Shown one piece after another: positions 1 through 10,005 of a stretch of DNA of 64,000 nt (positions within the stretch are counted from its first letter, which is position 1; each line of letters starts with the position of its first letter). The position numbers and the translations under genes were made by a program. Below the pieces are notes generated by a model, which had not been told where the DNA came from, ran no database searches, and saw nothing but the letters and a program-made list of their open reading frames with translations. The stretch comes from Rickettsia tamurae (GTDB taxonomy: Bacteria; Pseudomonadota; Alphaproteobacteria; Rickettsiales; Rickettsiaceae): NCBI RefSeq assembly GCF_000751075.1, contig NZ_CCMG01000018.1, forward strand, positions 1 through 64,000, read 5' to 3'.

Positions 1-1446
1 GATACTATCATTTATGGCGGTTATGAATTAATTGATGAAAAAGGAAACTCTCTACGTTATATTAAACCGGATAGTGTGCTACATATAAATAAACTTAATA
101 TTTCTTTATTACCTTTATTACGAGGATTAATACATGGTTGTTCGTTATTAATTCCTGCTAAATATTTTCATGAAGTCGGTATATTTAATGAAGCTTTACC
201 GACAACGCAAGATTATGATTTATGGTTTAAAATTTTCCGTGTTGCTCCTATTCATTTTGATGAGTCTATCCTAATTAAATCTCGTTTTCATTCAGAGCAA
301 GGTAGTAAAAAAATATCAAATCATAACGAAGAATGTAATGTATTATGGTCATCGTTTCTTCATGAGTTAACAGAAGAAGAAATGATAAAAATGGAAGGTT
401 CTTCTTATTTATTTTTAACTCGTACAGCTAATTTTTTATCAAATAATACTCCATATAATAAAGCCTGTGATTTAGCAAATACTATGGCTAAGCAAGTACT
501 ACATGATACTAAAGTTAGTGTTATTATACCGGTATATAATAGAATAAATTGGGCAATTGAAGCTATAGAAAGTGTACTTATTCAAACACACAAAAATTTT
601 GAGATACTTATAATAGATGATGGATCGACTGATGATATATCAGAATTAACTTCAATATGCAAAAAAGATAAAAGAATAAAATATTTTCATAAAAAAAATG
701 AAGGACCTGCTGCTGCACGTAACTTAGGTATTAAAAATGCTATAGGAAAATATATTGCTTTCCTTGATTCGGACGATTTATTTTATAGGGATAAAATAGA
801 AATCCAATTAAAGTTTATGGAAGAAAATAATTTTATATTTTCTCATACTTCATATAAAAAAATAAATGAAAAAGGAAAATATATAGAATCTGTTCATTCC
901 GGGTTTTTTAGTGGAAATGTTTTTCCTCAAGTCATACAAACTTGTCCAATAGCAATGCCGACAGTTATGGGAACTTTGACGTTATTCCAAGAAAATTTAT
1001 TTCCTGAAAATATAAGAAGCGGTGAAGATTGTTGTTTATGGATATCTATTGCTAGTAAAAACTCAATAGGCGGTATAGACAAAGAATTGTCTAAAGTACG
1101 AATTAGCGGTGGTACTAATACGTTTATGGACCCAAATAAATATTCAGTAGGTTTAATAAATATTACTTCTTATGTTCTTAATGATTCTTATTTAAGTAAA
1201 TTTAGTCCGTTTACTATTAATTTGTTATTAGCAGCTGTTACACAATTAAGATTACTAGAAAATAAAAATGAAGACTATAAAAAAAGTAATATTTCTTTTT
1301 TCAAAAATAACTATGTAATTCAAAAAATACGAACCTATTGCTTTGTGACAAAAATTTTGATTTTATTAACTATTACTTCTATAAGGCAAGAAGGAGTACG
1401 TGCAACAATCTCTAGAATACAGAGATGGCTTAGAAAGCACATATAA
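1..1446 (+). CDS. Two-domain family 2 glycosyltransferase (5' end outside window)
   Basis: The frame is open from base 1, so the true start lies upstream; the GTG at 76 is internal. Two GT-A (family 2) units are visible. The first codons hold the C-terminal part of one domain (TTQDYDLWFKI, typical of the acceptor-side motif). A complete second domain follows, beginning with VSVIIPVYN, then IIDDGSTDD and the metal-binding FLDSDDLF. Family knowledge: such proteins transfer sugars from nucleotide-sugars to lipid-linked or polysaccharide acceptors on the cytoplasmic face. The GT4 gene at 4092 and the ligase at 26735 suggest O-antigen or surface glycan assembly, which is inference. It converges with the efflux adaptor relic, whose stop lies 4 bases beyond its own. 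Confidence 0.85.
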   Translation, partial: DTIIYGGYELIDEKGNSLRYIKPDSVLHINKLNISLLPLLRGLIHGCSLLIPAKYFHEVGIFNEALPTTQDYDLWFKIFRVAPIHFDESILIKSRFHSEQGSKKISNHNEECNVLWSSFLHELTEEEMIKMEGSSYLFLTRTANFLSNNTPYNKACDLANTMAKQVLHDTKVSVIIPVYNRINWAIEAIESVLIQTHKNFEILIIDDGSTDDISELTSICKKDKRIKYFHKKNEGPAAARNLGIKNAIGKYIAFLDSDDLFYRDKIEIQLKFMEENNFIFSHTSYKKINEKGKYIESVHSGFFSGNVFPQVIQTCPIAMPTVMGTLTLFQENLFPENIRSGEDCCLWISIASKNSIGGIDKELSKVRISGGTNTFMDPNKYSVGLINITSYVLNDSYLSKFSPFTINLLLAAVTQLRLLENKNEDYKKSNISFFKNNYVIQKIRTYCFVTKILILLTITSIRQEGVRATISRIQRWLRKHI

Positions 1447-1450
1447 ATAA

Positions 1451-2405
1451 CTATTCCTCAAGTATCTTAACTTTTGAGCCGTCGCCGATTTTAGTCATAC
1501 CTTCGGTAACGACTAAGTCACCTTCTTTAATATCGTCAGAGGTAATTTCAATTAAACCTTCTGTACGTGTACCGATTTTTACATATAATTGTTTTACTGT
1601 ATTACCGTCTATTTTATAGATAAAGTTACCTTGATTATTTCGTTGAATACAACTTTCGGGGACGGTTAGATTTTTATGGGGATTAAGTATAAGCATCACA
1701 TCTACAAAGCTATTATGCAGGATTCTTGTACCCATAGGTAAAATAATTTTAGCTGTTAAAGTACCGTTCTGATAAGTAATGCGATACTGCTCCGATTGTG
1801 CTTTTAATTTTTCCTGCAATTAAAACTTCAGTATCGACTCCAACTTTTCCACTTAAAGACTCCGGCAATTCAATAAAAATACTTTGTGAGTTTTCTGTTC
1901 CGGTAATGCTAAAAAGATAATCGCCTATTTTACCGGAGTAGGGTGCAGTAATTATCATTTCGTTGTATGTTTTTAGGGCTTTGGAATAATTAAATTTTGT
2001 ATCTTCAAGTTCGCTTTTTGACCTTTTATATTCCTCGTTGCTTACAAATTTTTTAGCAAATAAAGCTTCTTTTCTATTATAATCTTTTTGTTTTGTATTT
2101 AATAAAGCTACTGCTCTAGATTTAGTAGTTTCTGCTATGTTTTTACCTATAACCAGCAATATATCCCCTTTTTTTACTATTTCTCCTTGATGTGCTGAGA
2201 CTTTTTCAACTACTCTGGTGGCATTAGCATAATAATCACGGCTATTATCATTCTGGCATTGCCCTACAATATTAAATATGTCGTAAAGCTCGGCAATTTG
2301 TACTTTAGTTGCTTTTACTCCTGTAATTTTTTCTTCTTCCTTTTTACTTGCCATAGTAGAAAGTGAGATAAGTAAGGTAAAAAGAACAATAAGTTTTGCA
2401 GGCAT
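1451..2405 (-). pseudogene. RND-type efflux periplasmic adaptor (HlyD/MFP family), frameshifted
   Basis: The N-terminal part (2405 to 1749) starts with a signal-peptide-like segment and contains the lipoyl/barrel signature around VVEKVSAHQGEIVKKGDILL and a helical hairpin. The C-terminal barrel (DLVVTEGMTKIGDGSKVKI) is in another frame from about 1819. The two frames meet at an A-rich stretch near 1800-1812, where VLIAGKIK joins AQSEQYRITY without loss of sense, so a single-base indel split the gene. Family role: links an inner-membrane RND pump to an outer-membrane channel. No pump gene is adjacent. Both halves keep sensible sequence, so the lesion looks recent or could be a homopolymer sequencing error. 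Confidence 0.75.
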
Positions 2406-2498
2406 AATATTATACTCTAAGGTGAATAAGTGTTATTCTAGTAGTTTGTCCACGGCATCTAGGGAAGGTAACTAAAAGCGTATGTTGTTGTAACATTT

Positions 2499-3293
2499 TT
2501 AGCTGGACACCGTGGACAAGCCACGGTATGACAAAGTGTGCTTTTTAAGCTCCTCATCTGTTAACCATTTATATTCTTTTTCTAGAATTTCAAATCTGAT
2601 TTTTTCTAATTGTTCATCAAGATCAGGTTCAGGAACGATAGCAGAACCAATAAATTCAAATCCTTGATAGTTAATTTTAAGTTTCTTACAAATTTCTTGT
2701 AATGATAATAAATTTTCTTCTATATCATCAATAAATATTATTGATTGCGGATAATAATTTGTTTTGCGTAATACATATTCAAGTACGCTTCCTTTATCAT
2801 ATTCTGCGGTGTAAATTATGCCGTCTTTTAATGTAGGTTTACCGCAGCCGGCATTAAAATCTTCTATTATTATCTCATCTTCTAAAGGTGAAAATTCTTG
2901 AAAAATTACCTTTAATTCAGTGAGTTCACGAATTCTCCATTCGATCATATCTTCAATTACGCCGAATTTACCGGTAGGAAGTTTAGTAAGACCCATTGCG
3001 GGTATATTTTTTTCTTTAAGTAGAGCAAATATTGTTAATATATCTTGATTAACAAATCTAGCTTTTCTATCTTTAAGAACGATGCTAAGTAATAATTCAC
3101 ATTCTTTTCTAGTAAGTCTTTTTTCAATGCTCTTCATTAATTCTTTTCTATAATCATGTGTTAACCTAGATTCATCACTATCCATTACAATTACTTCATC
3201 TACATCAAAAAGCACCAAGTTAGTATTATCGGCTTGTTTTACCGCTTCTATAACTTCTTTAAAATCGTGAACTTTATTTATTTTGCTATACAT
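2499..3293 (-). CDS. DUF2608 HAD-like protein with repeat-encoded C-terminus
   Basis: 264 residues. A HAD-type motif I-like segment (VLFDVDEVIVMDSD, residues about 26-39) and a late acidic motif (IIFIDDIEENL) support the DUF2608 / HAD-like assignment. The first acidic motif reads DVDEV, not DxDxT/V, so phosphatase activity is uncertain. The last ~14 residues (HTLSYRGLSTVSS) are translated from a palindromic element half at 2503-2533, so the original C-terminus has been replaced or extended. The start overlaps the end of the upstream alpha/beta hydrolase gene by 8 bases, implying co-transcription and translational coupling. Confidence 0.75.
   Translation of the reverse strand: MYSKINKVHDFKEVIEAVKQADNTNLVLFDVDEVIVMDSDESRLTHDYRKELMKSIEKRLTRKECELLLSIVLKDRKARFVNQDILTIFALLKEKNIPAMGLTKLPTGKFGVIEDMIEWRIRELTELKVIFQEFSPLEDEIIIEDFNAGCGKPTLKDGIIYTAEYDKGSVLEYVLRKTNYYPQSIIFIDDIEENLLSLQEICKKLKINYQGFEFIGSAIVPEPDLDEQLEKIRFEILEKEYKWLTDEELKKHTLSYRGLSTVSS
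2503..2533. repeat. Family B palindrome half, coding
   Basis: CTGGACACCGTGGACAAGCC followed by ACGGTATGACA is the right arm of the family B element seen many times in this window. It is read as the C-terminus of the DUF2608 protein. Confidence 0.75.
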
Positions 3294-4059
3294 ATTTAAT
3301 ATTACTTGAGAGGCTAATTACTTCTTCTAAGGAATTTGTCATTACCTTTAAATCTTCTTCTCTAGACAAATTATGGTGACCGTCTTTAATTAGCTTAATT
3401 ACTATTTGTTTACTCGTTATTTTTTCTAATAATTTTACTGAAACATTATAAGGCACGTCTTCATCTAACATCCCATGGATTATATGTAGCGGTGTATTTA
3501 TATCAATCTGTTTCTTTGTAAATAATAAATGTTTTTTTGCATCTTCTACCAGTTTATAGCTTATAGGATATTTATGCTCACAATTTTTACCGCTTACTTC
3601 TAGTATTCCCTCTTTTTGCATCTTATTTTGATCATTTAGAGATATATTTTGCCAAATATTTTCAGTAAAATCTGGAGCAGGGGCTACACACACAAGCCCT
3701 TTTATTTTATCAGGAAATCTTAAAGCCGCAAGAAGTGCTAGCCATCCTCCCATGCTAGAACCTACTAATATCGCCTCCTTATCAATTAATTTGTCTAAAA
3801 TTAGTGATACTCCTTCTAACCAATCACTAATTGTTTGATCCTCAAATTGTCCCGATGCGTTTCCATGACCGAAATTATCAAAAACAATAAAATTATAATT
3901 GTTTTTTTTACAATAATCTATTAAATAGATAGCCTTAGTTGATTTCATACTAGACATCAAGCCGTGTAAAAAAATTACAGATGGAATATTTGTATTAATT
4001 ATTCTATAATTATCATAGACAATAAATTTGTCTTGTGTTTTATTATAAAGCTTGTGCAT
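3286..4059 (-). CDS. Alpha/beta hydrolase (ABHD10/dienelactone-hydrolase-like)
   Basis: 257 residues, a typical single-domain length. The oxyanion-hole region is FLHGLMSSM (about residues 30-38). The nucleophile elbow is GSSMGG (Ser near 101). The acid is in HGMLDEDVP and the catalytic His in DGHHNLS near the C-terminus, so the triad appears complete. No signal peptide, so cytoplasmic. The substrate cannot be read from sequence; related proteins are thioesterases or esterases. It is the first gene of a two-gene unit with the DUF2608 gene and is divergent from the glycosyltransferase at 4092, with only 32 bases between, so both promoters must lie in or near that gap. Confidence 0.82.
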   Translation of the reverse strand: MHKLYNKTQDKFIVYDNYRIINTNIPSVIFLHGLMSSMKSTKAIYLIDYCKKNNYNFIVFDNFGHGNASGQFEDQTISDWLEGVSLILDKLIDKEAILVGSSMGGWLALLAALRFPDKIKGLVCVAPAPDFTENIWQNISLNDQNKMQKEGILEVSGKNCEHKYPISYKLVEDAKKHLLFTKKQIDINTPLHIIHGMLDEDVPYNVSVKLLEKITSKQIVIKLIKDGHHNLSREEDLKVMTNSLEEVISLSSNIKYV

Positions 4060-4091
4060 TTTAAATAATTATTTTAATAGATTGAGATTTA

Positions 4092-5264
4092 ATGCCTTCA
4101 TTAAAGTCAAGTAAACGATACAATAAATATACTATTTTGCAAGTAGTTCCTGCTCTAGTTTCGGGAGGGGTTGAAAGAGGTACTATAGAAGTTGCAAAAT
4201 ATCTTAAAATTCTCGGTCATACTCCTATCATAATTTCAGCAGGCGGTACTTTAGTTAAAGAGTTAGATAAGGAAGATATATTACATATTGGAATGAATAG
4301 TAGCAGTAAAAATCCTTTTGTAATTCTGAATAATGCAAAATTGATAGCAGAAATAATCAAAAAATATAATGTTGATATAGTTCATACAAGATCAAGGGCA
4401 CCGGCATGGAGTTCATATCTAGCAACAAAATGGACTAATGCTAAATTTCTGACTACTTTTCATGGGGTTTATAATATTCCGAATAGTTTTAAAAAATATT
4501 ATAATAGCATAATGCTAAAAGGCGAGAAAGTTATTGCCGTATCTAATTTTGTAAAACAACATTTGCTTGAAAACTATAAAATTGATGAAGATAAAATAGT
4601 AGTAATTGAACGTGGAGTAAATTGTGATTATTTTAATCCGGCAAATTTAACACCCGAAAAACTTAAAAAATGTCGTGATAAATATGATGCACCGAGCAAC
4701 GTGCCAATAATATTAATGCCTTCTAGAATGACAAGCTGGAAAGGGCATCTTGTTTTAGTAGAAGCATTAAGTAAGTTAAAACATAGAGATTTTTATTGTT
4801 TAATGGTCGGTGATATATCTAGACATCCCAATTTTACTAATAGAGTAAAAGAGCTTATAGCTACTCTAAAACTTCAAAATAAAATTCAAATTTTCGGTAA
4901 TGATTCGGATATAATAAACCTATATGGGATTTCCAATATTATCGTTTCTGCCTCAATCGAGCCTGAAGCTTTCGGTCGTACTATTATAGAAGGGCAGGCG
5001 ATGGAGAAGCTTGTTATTGCAACTAATATCGGCGGTGCAGTAGAAACGATAAATAATAATATAACCGGTTTCCACGTAGAACCAAATAATGCCGAAGCGT
5101 TAGCACAGAAAATCGATTATTGTTTCTCAATTTTAGGTACTGATACTGCTAAGAAAATCCAAGAAGCGGCAAGGCATACGGTAATTAATAATTTCTCTCT
5201 TGATCTGATGCTAAGAAAAAACCTTGAAGTCTATAAAGAAATCTTAAAAAACTCCCATAATTAA
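4092..5264 (+). CDS. Family 4 glycosyltransferase (GT-B fold)
   Basis: 390 residues. The N-terminal Rossmann domain opens with LQVVPALVSGGVERGTIEVA, the glycine-rich loop of GT4 enzymes. The C-terminal domain has SRMTSWKGH and the nucleotide-sugar signature EAFGRTIIEGQAM with the conserved E-x7-E spacing, followed by ATNIGGAVE. Family role: retaining transfer of a sugar to a lipid-linked or LPS acceptor at the cytoplasmic membrane face. A short N-terminal lysine-rich leader precedes the domain. Lies near another glycosyltransferase at the window start, consistent with envelope glycan synthesis. Confidence 0.88.
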   Translation: MPSLKSSKRYNKYTILQVVPALVSGGVERGTIEVAKYLKILGHTPIIISAGGTLVKELDKEDILHIGMNSSSKNPFVILNNAKLIAEIIKKYNVDIVHTRSRAPAWSSYLATKWTNAKFLTTFHGVYNIPNSFKKYYNSIMLKGEKVIAVSNFVKQHLLENYKIDEDKIVVIERGVNCDYFNPANLTPEKLKKCRDKYDAPSNVPIILMPSRMTSWKGHLVLVEALSKLKHRDFYCLMVGDISRHPNFTNRVKELIATLKLQNKIQIFGNDSDIINLYGISNIIVSASIEPEAFGRTIIEGQAMEKLVIATNIGGAVETINNNITGFHVEPNNAEALAQKIDYCFSILGTDTAKKIQEAARHTVINNFSLDLMLRKNLEVYKEILKNSHN

Positions 5265-5302
5265 GACTTTATTATAATCGCTATTAGTTAGTAGTGTGGT
5301 TT

Positions 5303-5511
5303 ATGTCATTCCCGTGTGGCATTGTTGCGTAGACGCCTAATCGTCATTGCGAGCGACTGCAAGGAGCGTGGCAATCCAAAAAAAATAACAAAAAAAATTC
5401 TATAAATCAGAATTTTTTACTGGATTGTTTCGTCAATTACTTACGTAATTTCCTCGCAATGACGAAAAAAACGCTCTACGCAACAATACCTTCCAGCAAC
5501 GGCGGGAAGGA
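5303..5511. repeat. Nested palindromic element: family A inside outer arms
   Basis: The inner family A palindrome spans 5342-5464, with arms CGTCATTGCGAG and CTCGCAATGACG. Around it lie a second pair of inverted arms, GGCATTGTTGCGTAGACGC (from 5318) and a GCTCTACGCAACAATACC stretch (5473-5490). Outside these are weak family C remnants (ATGTCATTCCCG at 5303). The 315-base gap between genes here holds nothing else recognisable. Confidence 0.8.
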
Positions 5512-5580
5512 AGAAAAAACATATATAAAAAACTGGATTACTCTTCATTTACTCGAAATATATAGGGTTGAATAGAATGA

Positions 5581-7780
5581 CTATTCTCCTAATAATTCTA
5601 TTTCGGCATACAAATCTTCAAGATTTATATACTGATCATAAAAATTATTATAGTCATGAGATTTACCGTCATGATGTACTACAAGCATTAAAGTTTCCGG
5701 TAAAAATTCTTTTAAAGCTTATTGTGCATTTTCTATAGATGTTTTATCAAGATTGGCAAACACCTCGTCTAAAATTAATATTTTAGGGTTTGAAATTATA
5801 GCTTTAATGATTCCAATTTTTTTCTTTTGACCGCCACTTGGTGCATTTATTACATCATAATTTTTATCACTTAAGTGCGTAATTAATGTAGCTAGATCTA
5901 ATTTTATAAATAGTGTGTTAATTTTTTCTTCTAATGATTGATTGATCAAGGCCTGAGGTTATTACTTCAAATAAAGTAGATTGAGCCGGTATGTAACTAT
6001 TCTGATCAATAAATATTATTTTTGGATTTTGATAATGGGTAGGTATGGAAATTTCACCAACGCTATGGCATGGATCAGCAATACAATTTACTAAACTCTT
6101 TAAAAAAGTAGTTTTGCCTTTTCCTGAGGAAGCTGAAAGAAGATAATGTGCTCCTAATTTTAATACTAATTTTTCAAAACTCAAAATAGTTCTTTCTTCT
6201 ATAATTAGGTTATAATCAGAAATTACAAGTTCATCATTTGTAGACCATGTTATTCCTTTTTTATCCTCAGAAGAAATTGCCTCTATTAATTTTGTAATTC
6301 TCGCTTGCGATATAACTGCTCCACTAAAGATTATTTTTAATGAGGAACTTGTTAAGAATGGTTTTAAGGTTTCAAGCCAAGGATTAAGTAGTAGAGCTTG
6401 CTCAAGTGTAATCTCTCCATTTTTTACTTTATAAATATAGTAAAGTGATTTTATAAATTTATCTGAGATATCTAATATAGTGGTTATAGTATTTTTTGTG
6501 CTATCTAAAAACAGCATTTTCTTTGATATTTCTTTTTTAGCTTTAAGTTGTTTGGCATATTGATTTTGTACAAATTGAGCAGAATCAGTTAACAAGATAT
6601 TTGAAGTATTAGAGGATATATTTCTTACTATAGAAGCTTTATTTTTGTTAATTTTCTCCGCTTCTTTCCTGTAAGAAATATCTAGTTGATATAATATATT
6701 TAAAAATCCTTGCTTAATATTTTTAAACTCATTAAATATAATAGCTCCTGGAACTAAATTATCTTGCAATGCAATAAGCTGTATAATTTTTTGAGTGGTT
6801 AAATTCCCTAATTGTAAAATTCCAATAGTAAAAGTATTATGAAGGTCAATAAATAAATTATTAGTAATAGCTTCTATATCCTTTAATCCTAAGATTTTTA
6901 CTTTTATATTCCTCGTTTAGTAACAGTTCTAAAGCTTTTTGTTCAATTAAATCTTGAGTATTTTGTGTTAAAGAAGTTTTATATGATTGGAATAGTGTGC
7001 TTATTATATTTTTTCCACACCATAAAATACTGATTTTTGCTCCTTGAGAAAAACAAGAGGTCCTATAGCAGCAGTAGGGTCCTGTATGAGTAAGGTTAAT
7101 GCAATTAATGTATTGCCATCATTTCCGGTGTAGTTAATAAAACTACTATTTATGCATGCTTCAATTAAATCCAAAACATTTGTTATAACCATATTTCTAA
7201 TAATTGGATTATTAGAAATATAATAAAATCCTTGGGTTACATCTTTAATTTCATTTTTTGAATCATTTTTAAAATTGTTAGAAAGTATATTAGGATCAAT
7301 TACCCCTAATATTATGGGTTAAGTTTGTCTGAATTTCTTTTAAATTTTCCTGATAATTTAAGAAATCAGTCCCATAATATGTTAAGCTCAATATGGTAGC
7401 TGTAGAAGTTAAATAAATTGGTGCTGAATAATTAGGAAAAGTTGTGATGAGATTTGTAGTAATAGGGTAGATTAAACTTCCTTTAAATGTGGCAGAAGTA
7501 AGATAATGTTTCTGAAAATACCCTTCGGTTATTAAAATTTCATCAGCAAGAGTTGCCGAAACAAAAATACTGCTTCCTTTTGTCCCATTTACAATAAAAC
7601 CAGTTATACTGCTAATTATTAAATGCATTCAATATGCTAACTTCTGGTAGAAGCAGCATTATTTTTATTAAAATTTACTTTATTAGATGAAATTGTAGAT
7701 ATTATATCGTCTATATCATAGCCTAAGTTAGAAAAAGATTTTATTACCGGATTTTTACGAAATAAAAAAGAGAATGCCAT
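5581..7780 (-). pseudogene. ABC transporter permease/ATPase (SbmA/YddA-like), heavily decayed
   Basis: Read from 7780 (MAFSFLFRKNPVIKSF) to the TAG at 5581-5583, homologous sense appears in successive frames. A membrane segment is covered by pieces near 7628-7296, 7192-7004 and 6769-5918. The last carries a Walker A (SASSGKGKTT). The ABC signature PSGGQKKK and Walker B ILILDEVF lie in the piece from 5949. An in-frame TAA at 5719-5721 cuts off the natural tail, after which sense continues to EIELLGE. At least four frameshifts and one nonsense mutation are needed to join it. The permease-then-ATPase arrangement resembles the SbmA/BacA/YddA exporters. Not functional. Confidence 0.78.
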
Positions 7781-7879
7781 AATTTTTATTAAAAATAATG
7801 GCATTATATGTTCTTAAAAATAATACACAAGTAGAAACAATTATTATATATGGGGCATTGTTTATTAAAAATAGATATA

Positions 7880-8024
7880 GTCATTGCGAGTGGGCGTTGT
7901 TGCGTGTATCGAAAAAAGCACTCAATGTCATATCGTGGCTTGACCATGGTATCCATAAAAACAACTAAAAATACTAATAATGTTAGTATTTTTAACTGGA
8001 TTCCTGCTTTCGCGGGAATGAACA
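7880..8024. repeat. Composite of family A, B and C palindrome halves
   Basis: Reading left to right there is a family A left arm (GTCATTGCGAG), a GTTGTTGCGTGTATCG spacer arm, a family B left arm (TGTCATATCGTGGCTTGACC), a hairpin loop with TTAGTATTTTTAACTGGATT, and a family C right arm (CCTGCTTTCGCGGGAATGA). The halves do not match each other, so this is a decayed nest. The 290 bases between the ABC relic and rpsD contain only this; the short open frames over it are repeat translations. Confidence 0.7.
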
Positions 8025-8071
8025 TTACGAACATTCTTAGTGGGCTTAATTTGTAAAGACAGTATTATGTA

Positions 8072-8689
8072 TTAACGAGAATATAACTCGATTACTAAAT
8101 GAATTTCTGCTTCAAAAGGATATGGAACATCAGAAAGAGCAGGAACTCTTAAATATTTACCGGTTAATGAAGGTACATCAAATGATAAATAGCCCGGTGT
8201 TGTTTGACCTTGTTTTGAAACGGATTCTTGGATAAGCGGTATTTGTTTTACGGATTCTTTAACTTCTATAACATCACCTTCCTTTAGTCTTATGCTTGCT
8301 ATATCGGCTTTCTTACCGTTTAATTTAATATGTCCGTGTGAAACTAACTGTCTTGCAGCAAAAATAGTTGGAGCTATGTTCATTCTATAAACGACAGTAT
8401 CAAGTCTGCTTTCAAGTAACCCAATGAAGTTTTCACCGGTATTACCTTTCATTTTTTGAGCAAGTGCAAAAATATTCCTAAATTGTTTTTCAGTGACACG
8501 ACCGTAGTGGCATTTTAATCTTTGCTTAGCTTTTAAATGTAAACCATAATCTGAAGTTTTAATCATGGTATCCTGCCCATGCTGCCCGGGACGATAATTT
8601 CGTGTATTAAAAGCATCCTTGCTATCACCCCATAGACTTACCCCAAGTCTTCTACTAGCTTTATATTTAGAACGAACAATTTTTGTCAC
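8072..8689 (-). CDS. rpsD: 30S ribosomal protein S4
   Basis: 205 residues, the normal S4 length. N-terminal [16 protein letters not shown], then the S4 RNA-binding domain in the second half ([20 protein letters not shown], followed by [10 protein letters not shown]). Primary 16S rRNA binder that nucleates assembly of the 30S body. The start is GTG at 8687-8689, preceded by a TAAGGATA ribosome-binding sequence about 8 bases upstream; no ATG gives a better start. A family D palindrome lies just upstream (8722-8829), so its promoter must be in or beyond that element. Confidence 0.97.
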   Translation of the reverse strand: MTKIVRSKYKASRRLGVSLWGDSKDAFNTRNYRPGQHGQDTMIKTSDYGLHLKAKQRLKCHYGRVTEKQFRNIFALAQKMKGNTGENFIGLLESRLDTVVYRMNIAPTIFAARQLVSHGHIKLNGKKADIASIRLKEGDVIEVKESVKQIPLIQESVSKQGQTTPGYLSFDVPSLTGKYLRVPALSDVPYPFEAEIHLVIELYSR

Positions 8690-8721
8690 TGATAATATCC
8701 TTAACTTTTATTTGAATTACA

Positions 8722-8829
8722 GCGTCATTCAAAAAGCTTGATACAAGCGAATTTTCTGACATTCGCCTTTGCTCACGTACTTTTTGTACGCTCTGCAGGC
8801 TCAGTCGTTAATTCATCTTGTCTAAAGCT
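8722..8829. repeat. Family D palindromic element between rpsD and ctaB
   Basis: The stretch starting GCGTCATTCAAAAAGCTTGA and ending CATCTTGTCTAAAGCT matches, in reverse orientation, the segment at 51510-51620 inside the MFS transporter gene. Shared blocks include AAGCTT.ATACAAGCGAATTTT, TTCACGTAC/CTCACGTAC and AATTCATCTTGTCTAAA. The short open frame across it is not a gene. Confidence 0.75.
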
Positions 8830-8930
8830 TTCCGAATCTAGCTTTGTAAGAAAATATATACATTTCTTACATCAAAGTCAATCATTGATTTTTAACCTAA
8901 AACTTTTTATACTTAAATAAAAAAAATCGT

Positions 8931-9848
8931 ATGAGTTCTTTGGTAAAATCAATAAATTTAGGTAAAATAAATTACTCTCAGAGTACAGTTAAAGACTATA
9001 TATTATTAATGAAACCACGTGTGATGTCGCTTGTGATTTTTACGGGTTTTGTAGGTATGTGGCTTGCTCCTTATTCCGTGCATCCTTTTATTGCCGGTAT
9101 TGCAGTTGTTTGCATAGCTCTTGGTGCAGGTAGTGCAGGGGCAATTAATATGTGGTACGATAGAGATATCGATAGCTTAATGAAACGTACTCAAAAAAGA
9201 CCTATAGTCAGAGGTGCTATAGAATCTGATGAAGCTTTATCTTTTGGTTTGATAACGGGATTTTTTGCAGTATTTTTTATGGCTTTATGTGTTAATCTAC
9301 TTGCATCCTTTTTACTGCTATTCACTATTTTTTATTATATCTGTATTTATACTATTTGGTTAAAGCGTCGTTCTATACAAAATATTGTTATTGGCGGAGT
9401 ATCGGGAGCATTACCTCCTGTGATAGGTTATGCAGCGGTAAGCAATACTATATCTCTAGAGTCGATTATATTATTTTTGATTATTTTTATTTGGACACCG
9501 CCGCATTCATGGGCTCTTGCTTTATTCTGTAACGAAGATTATAAAAACTGTAAAGTACCGATGATGCCTGCAGTAAAAGGGAATTTATATACTAAAAAAC
9601 AAATTCTAATTTACAGTATTCTTTTATTTATTGTTTCGCTAATGCCTTTTTTTATCGGAATGAATAATTTTATATATTTAATAATTTCCGGTATTCTTGG
9701 GTTAGTATTTCTATATTATTCCGGTTCTTTATTCTATGACACCCCTGATAACAAACAAGCTAAACGATTTTTTGCCTATTCGATATTTTACTTGTTTTTT
9801 ATATTTTTACTTTTGTACTCAACTAACACTATATCCCCTATCAGTTGA
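8931..9848 (+). CDS. ctaB: Protoheme IX farnesyltransferase (heme O synthase)
   Basis: 305 residues of a polytopic UbiA-superfamily prenyltransferase. The first aspartate-rich motif is [15 protein letters not shown] (about residues 80-94) with the invariant KRP just after. The C-terminal counterpart is [12 protein letters not shown]. About eight hydrophobic spans are visible. It adds farnesyl to protoheme, giving heme O, the precursor of heme A for cytochrome oxidase. The ATG at 8931 precedes [10 protein letters not shown]; no clear Shine-Dalgarno is seen. Followed by a possible tiny frame at 9874. Confidence 0.95.
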   Translation: MSSLVKSINLGKINYSQSTVKDYILLMKPRVMSLVIFTGFVGMWLAPYSVHPFIAGIAVVCIALGAGSAGAINMWYDRDIDSLMKRTQKRPIVRGAIESDEALSFGLITGFFAVFFMALCVNLLASFLLLFTIFYYICIYTIWLKRRSIQNIVIGGVSGALPPVIGYAAVSNTISLESIILFLIIFIWTPPHSWALALFCNEDYKNCKVPMMPAVKGNLYTKKQILIYSILLFIVSLMPFFIGMNNFIYLIISGILGLVFLYYSGSLFYDTPDNKQAKRFFAYSIFYLFFIFLLLYSTNTISPIS

Positions 9849-9873
9849 GAGATAATAGTGTTGGGTTACTTTT

Positions 9874-9951
9874 ATGGAAGATAAAATTGAAACCCAACGT
9901 GAAGAAACATATCATAAGTTTATTTTCATGCAAGTGATTTTTTATTTATAA
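9874..9951 (+). CDS. Possible remnant of a small CoxF-like membrane protein
   Basis: A 25-codon frame (MEDKIETQREETYHK, then FIFMQVIFYL) is followed out of frame by hydrophobic TVIFKFYAF. A charged start followed by one hydrophobic span, directly after ctaB, matches the layout of the small CoxF proteins of alphaproteobacterial cytochrome-oxidase clusters. Inverted copies of GTTGGGTT / AACCCAAC (about 9859-9899) flank the start codon and could form a hairpin. Too short for certainty. Confidence 0.25.
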   Translation: MEDKIETQREETYHKFIFMQVIFYL

Positions 9952-10005
9952 CTGTAATTTTCAAATTTTATGCTTTTGTTTCGTAATTTTGATAAGTAGG
10001 AAGAG

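Noticed and set aside
5303..5511. CRISPR array, suggested by many similar repeats across the window
   Set aside because: Copies are dispersed, palindromic and of unequal spacing; nowhere are there regularly spaced direct repeats with unique spacers, and no cas genes are seen.
7804..8056. Short open frames on both strands between the ABC relic and rpsD
   Set aside because: They are translations of palindromic repeat halves (for example SYRGLTMVS and WIPAFAGM), which recur at other repeats.
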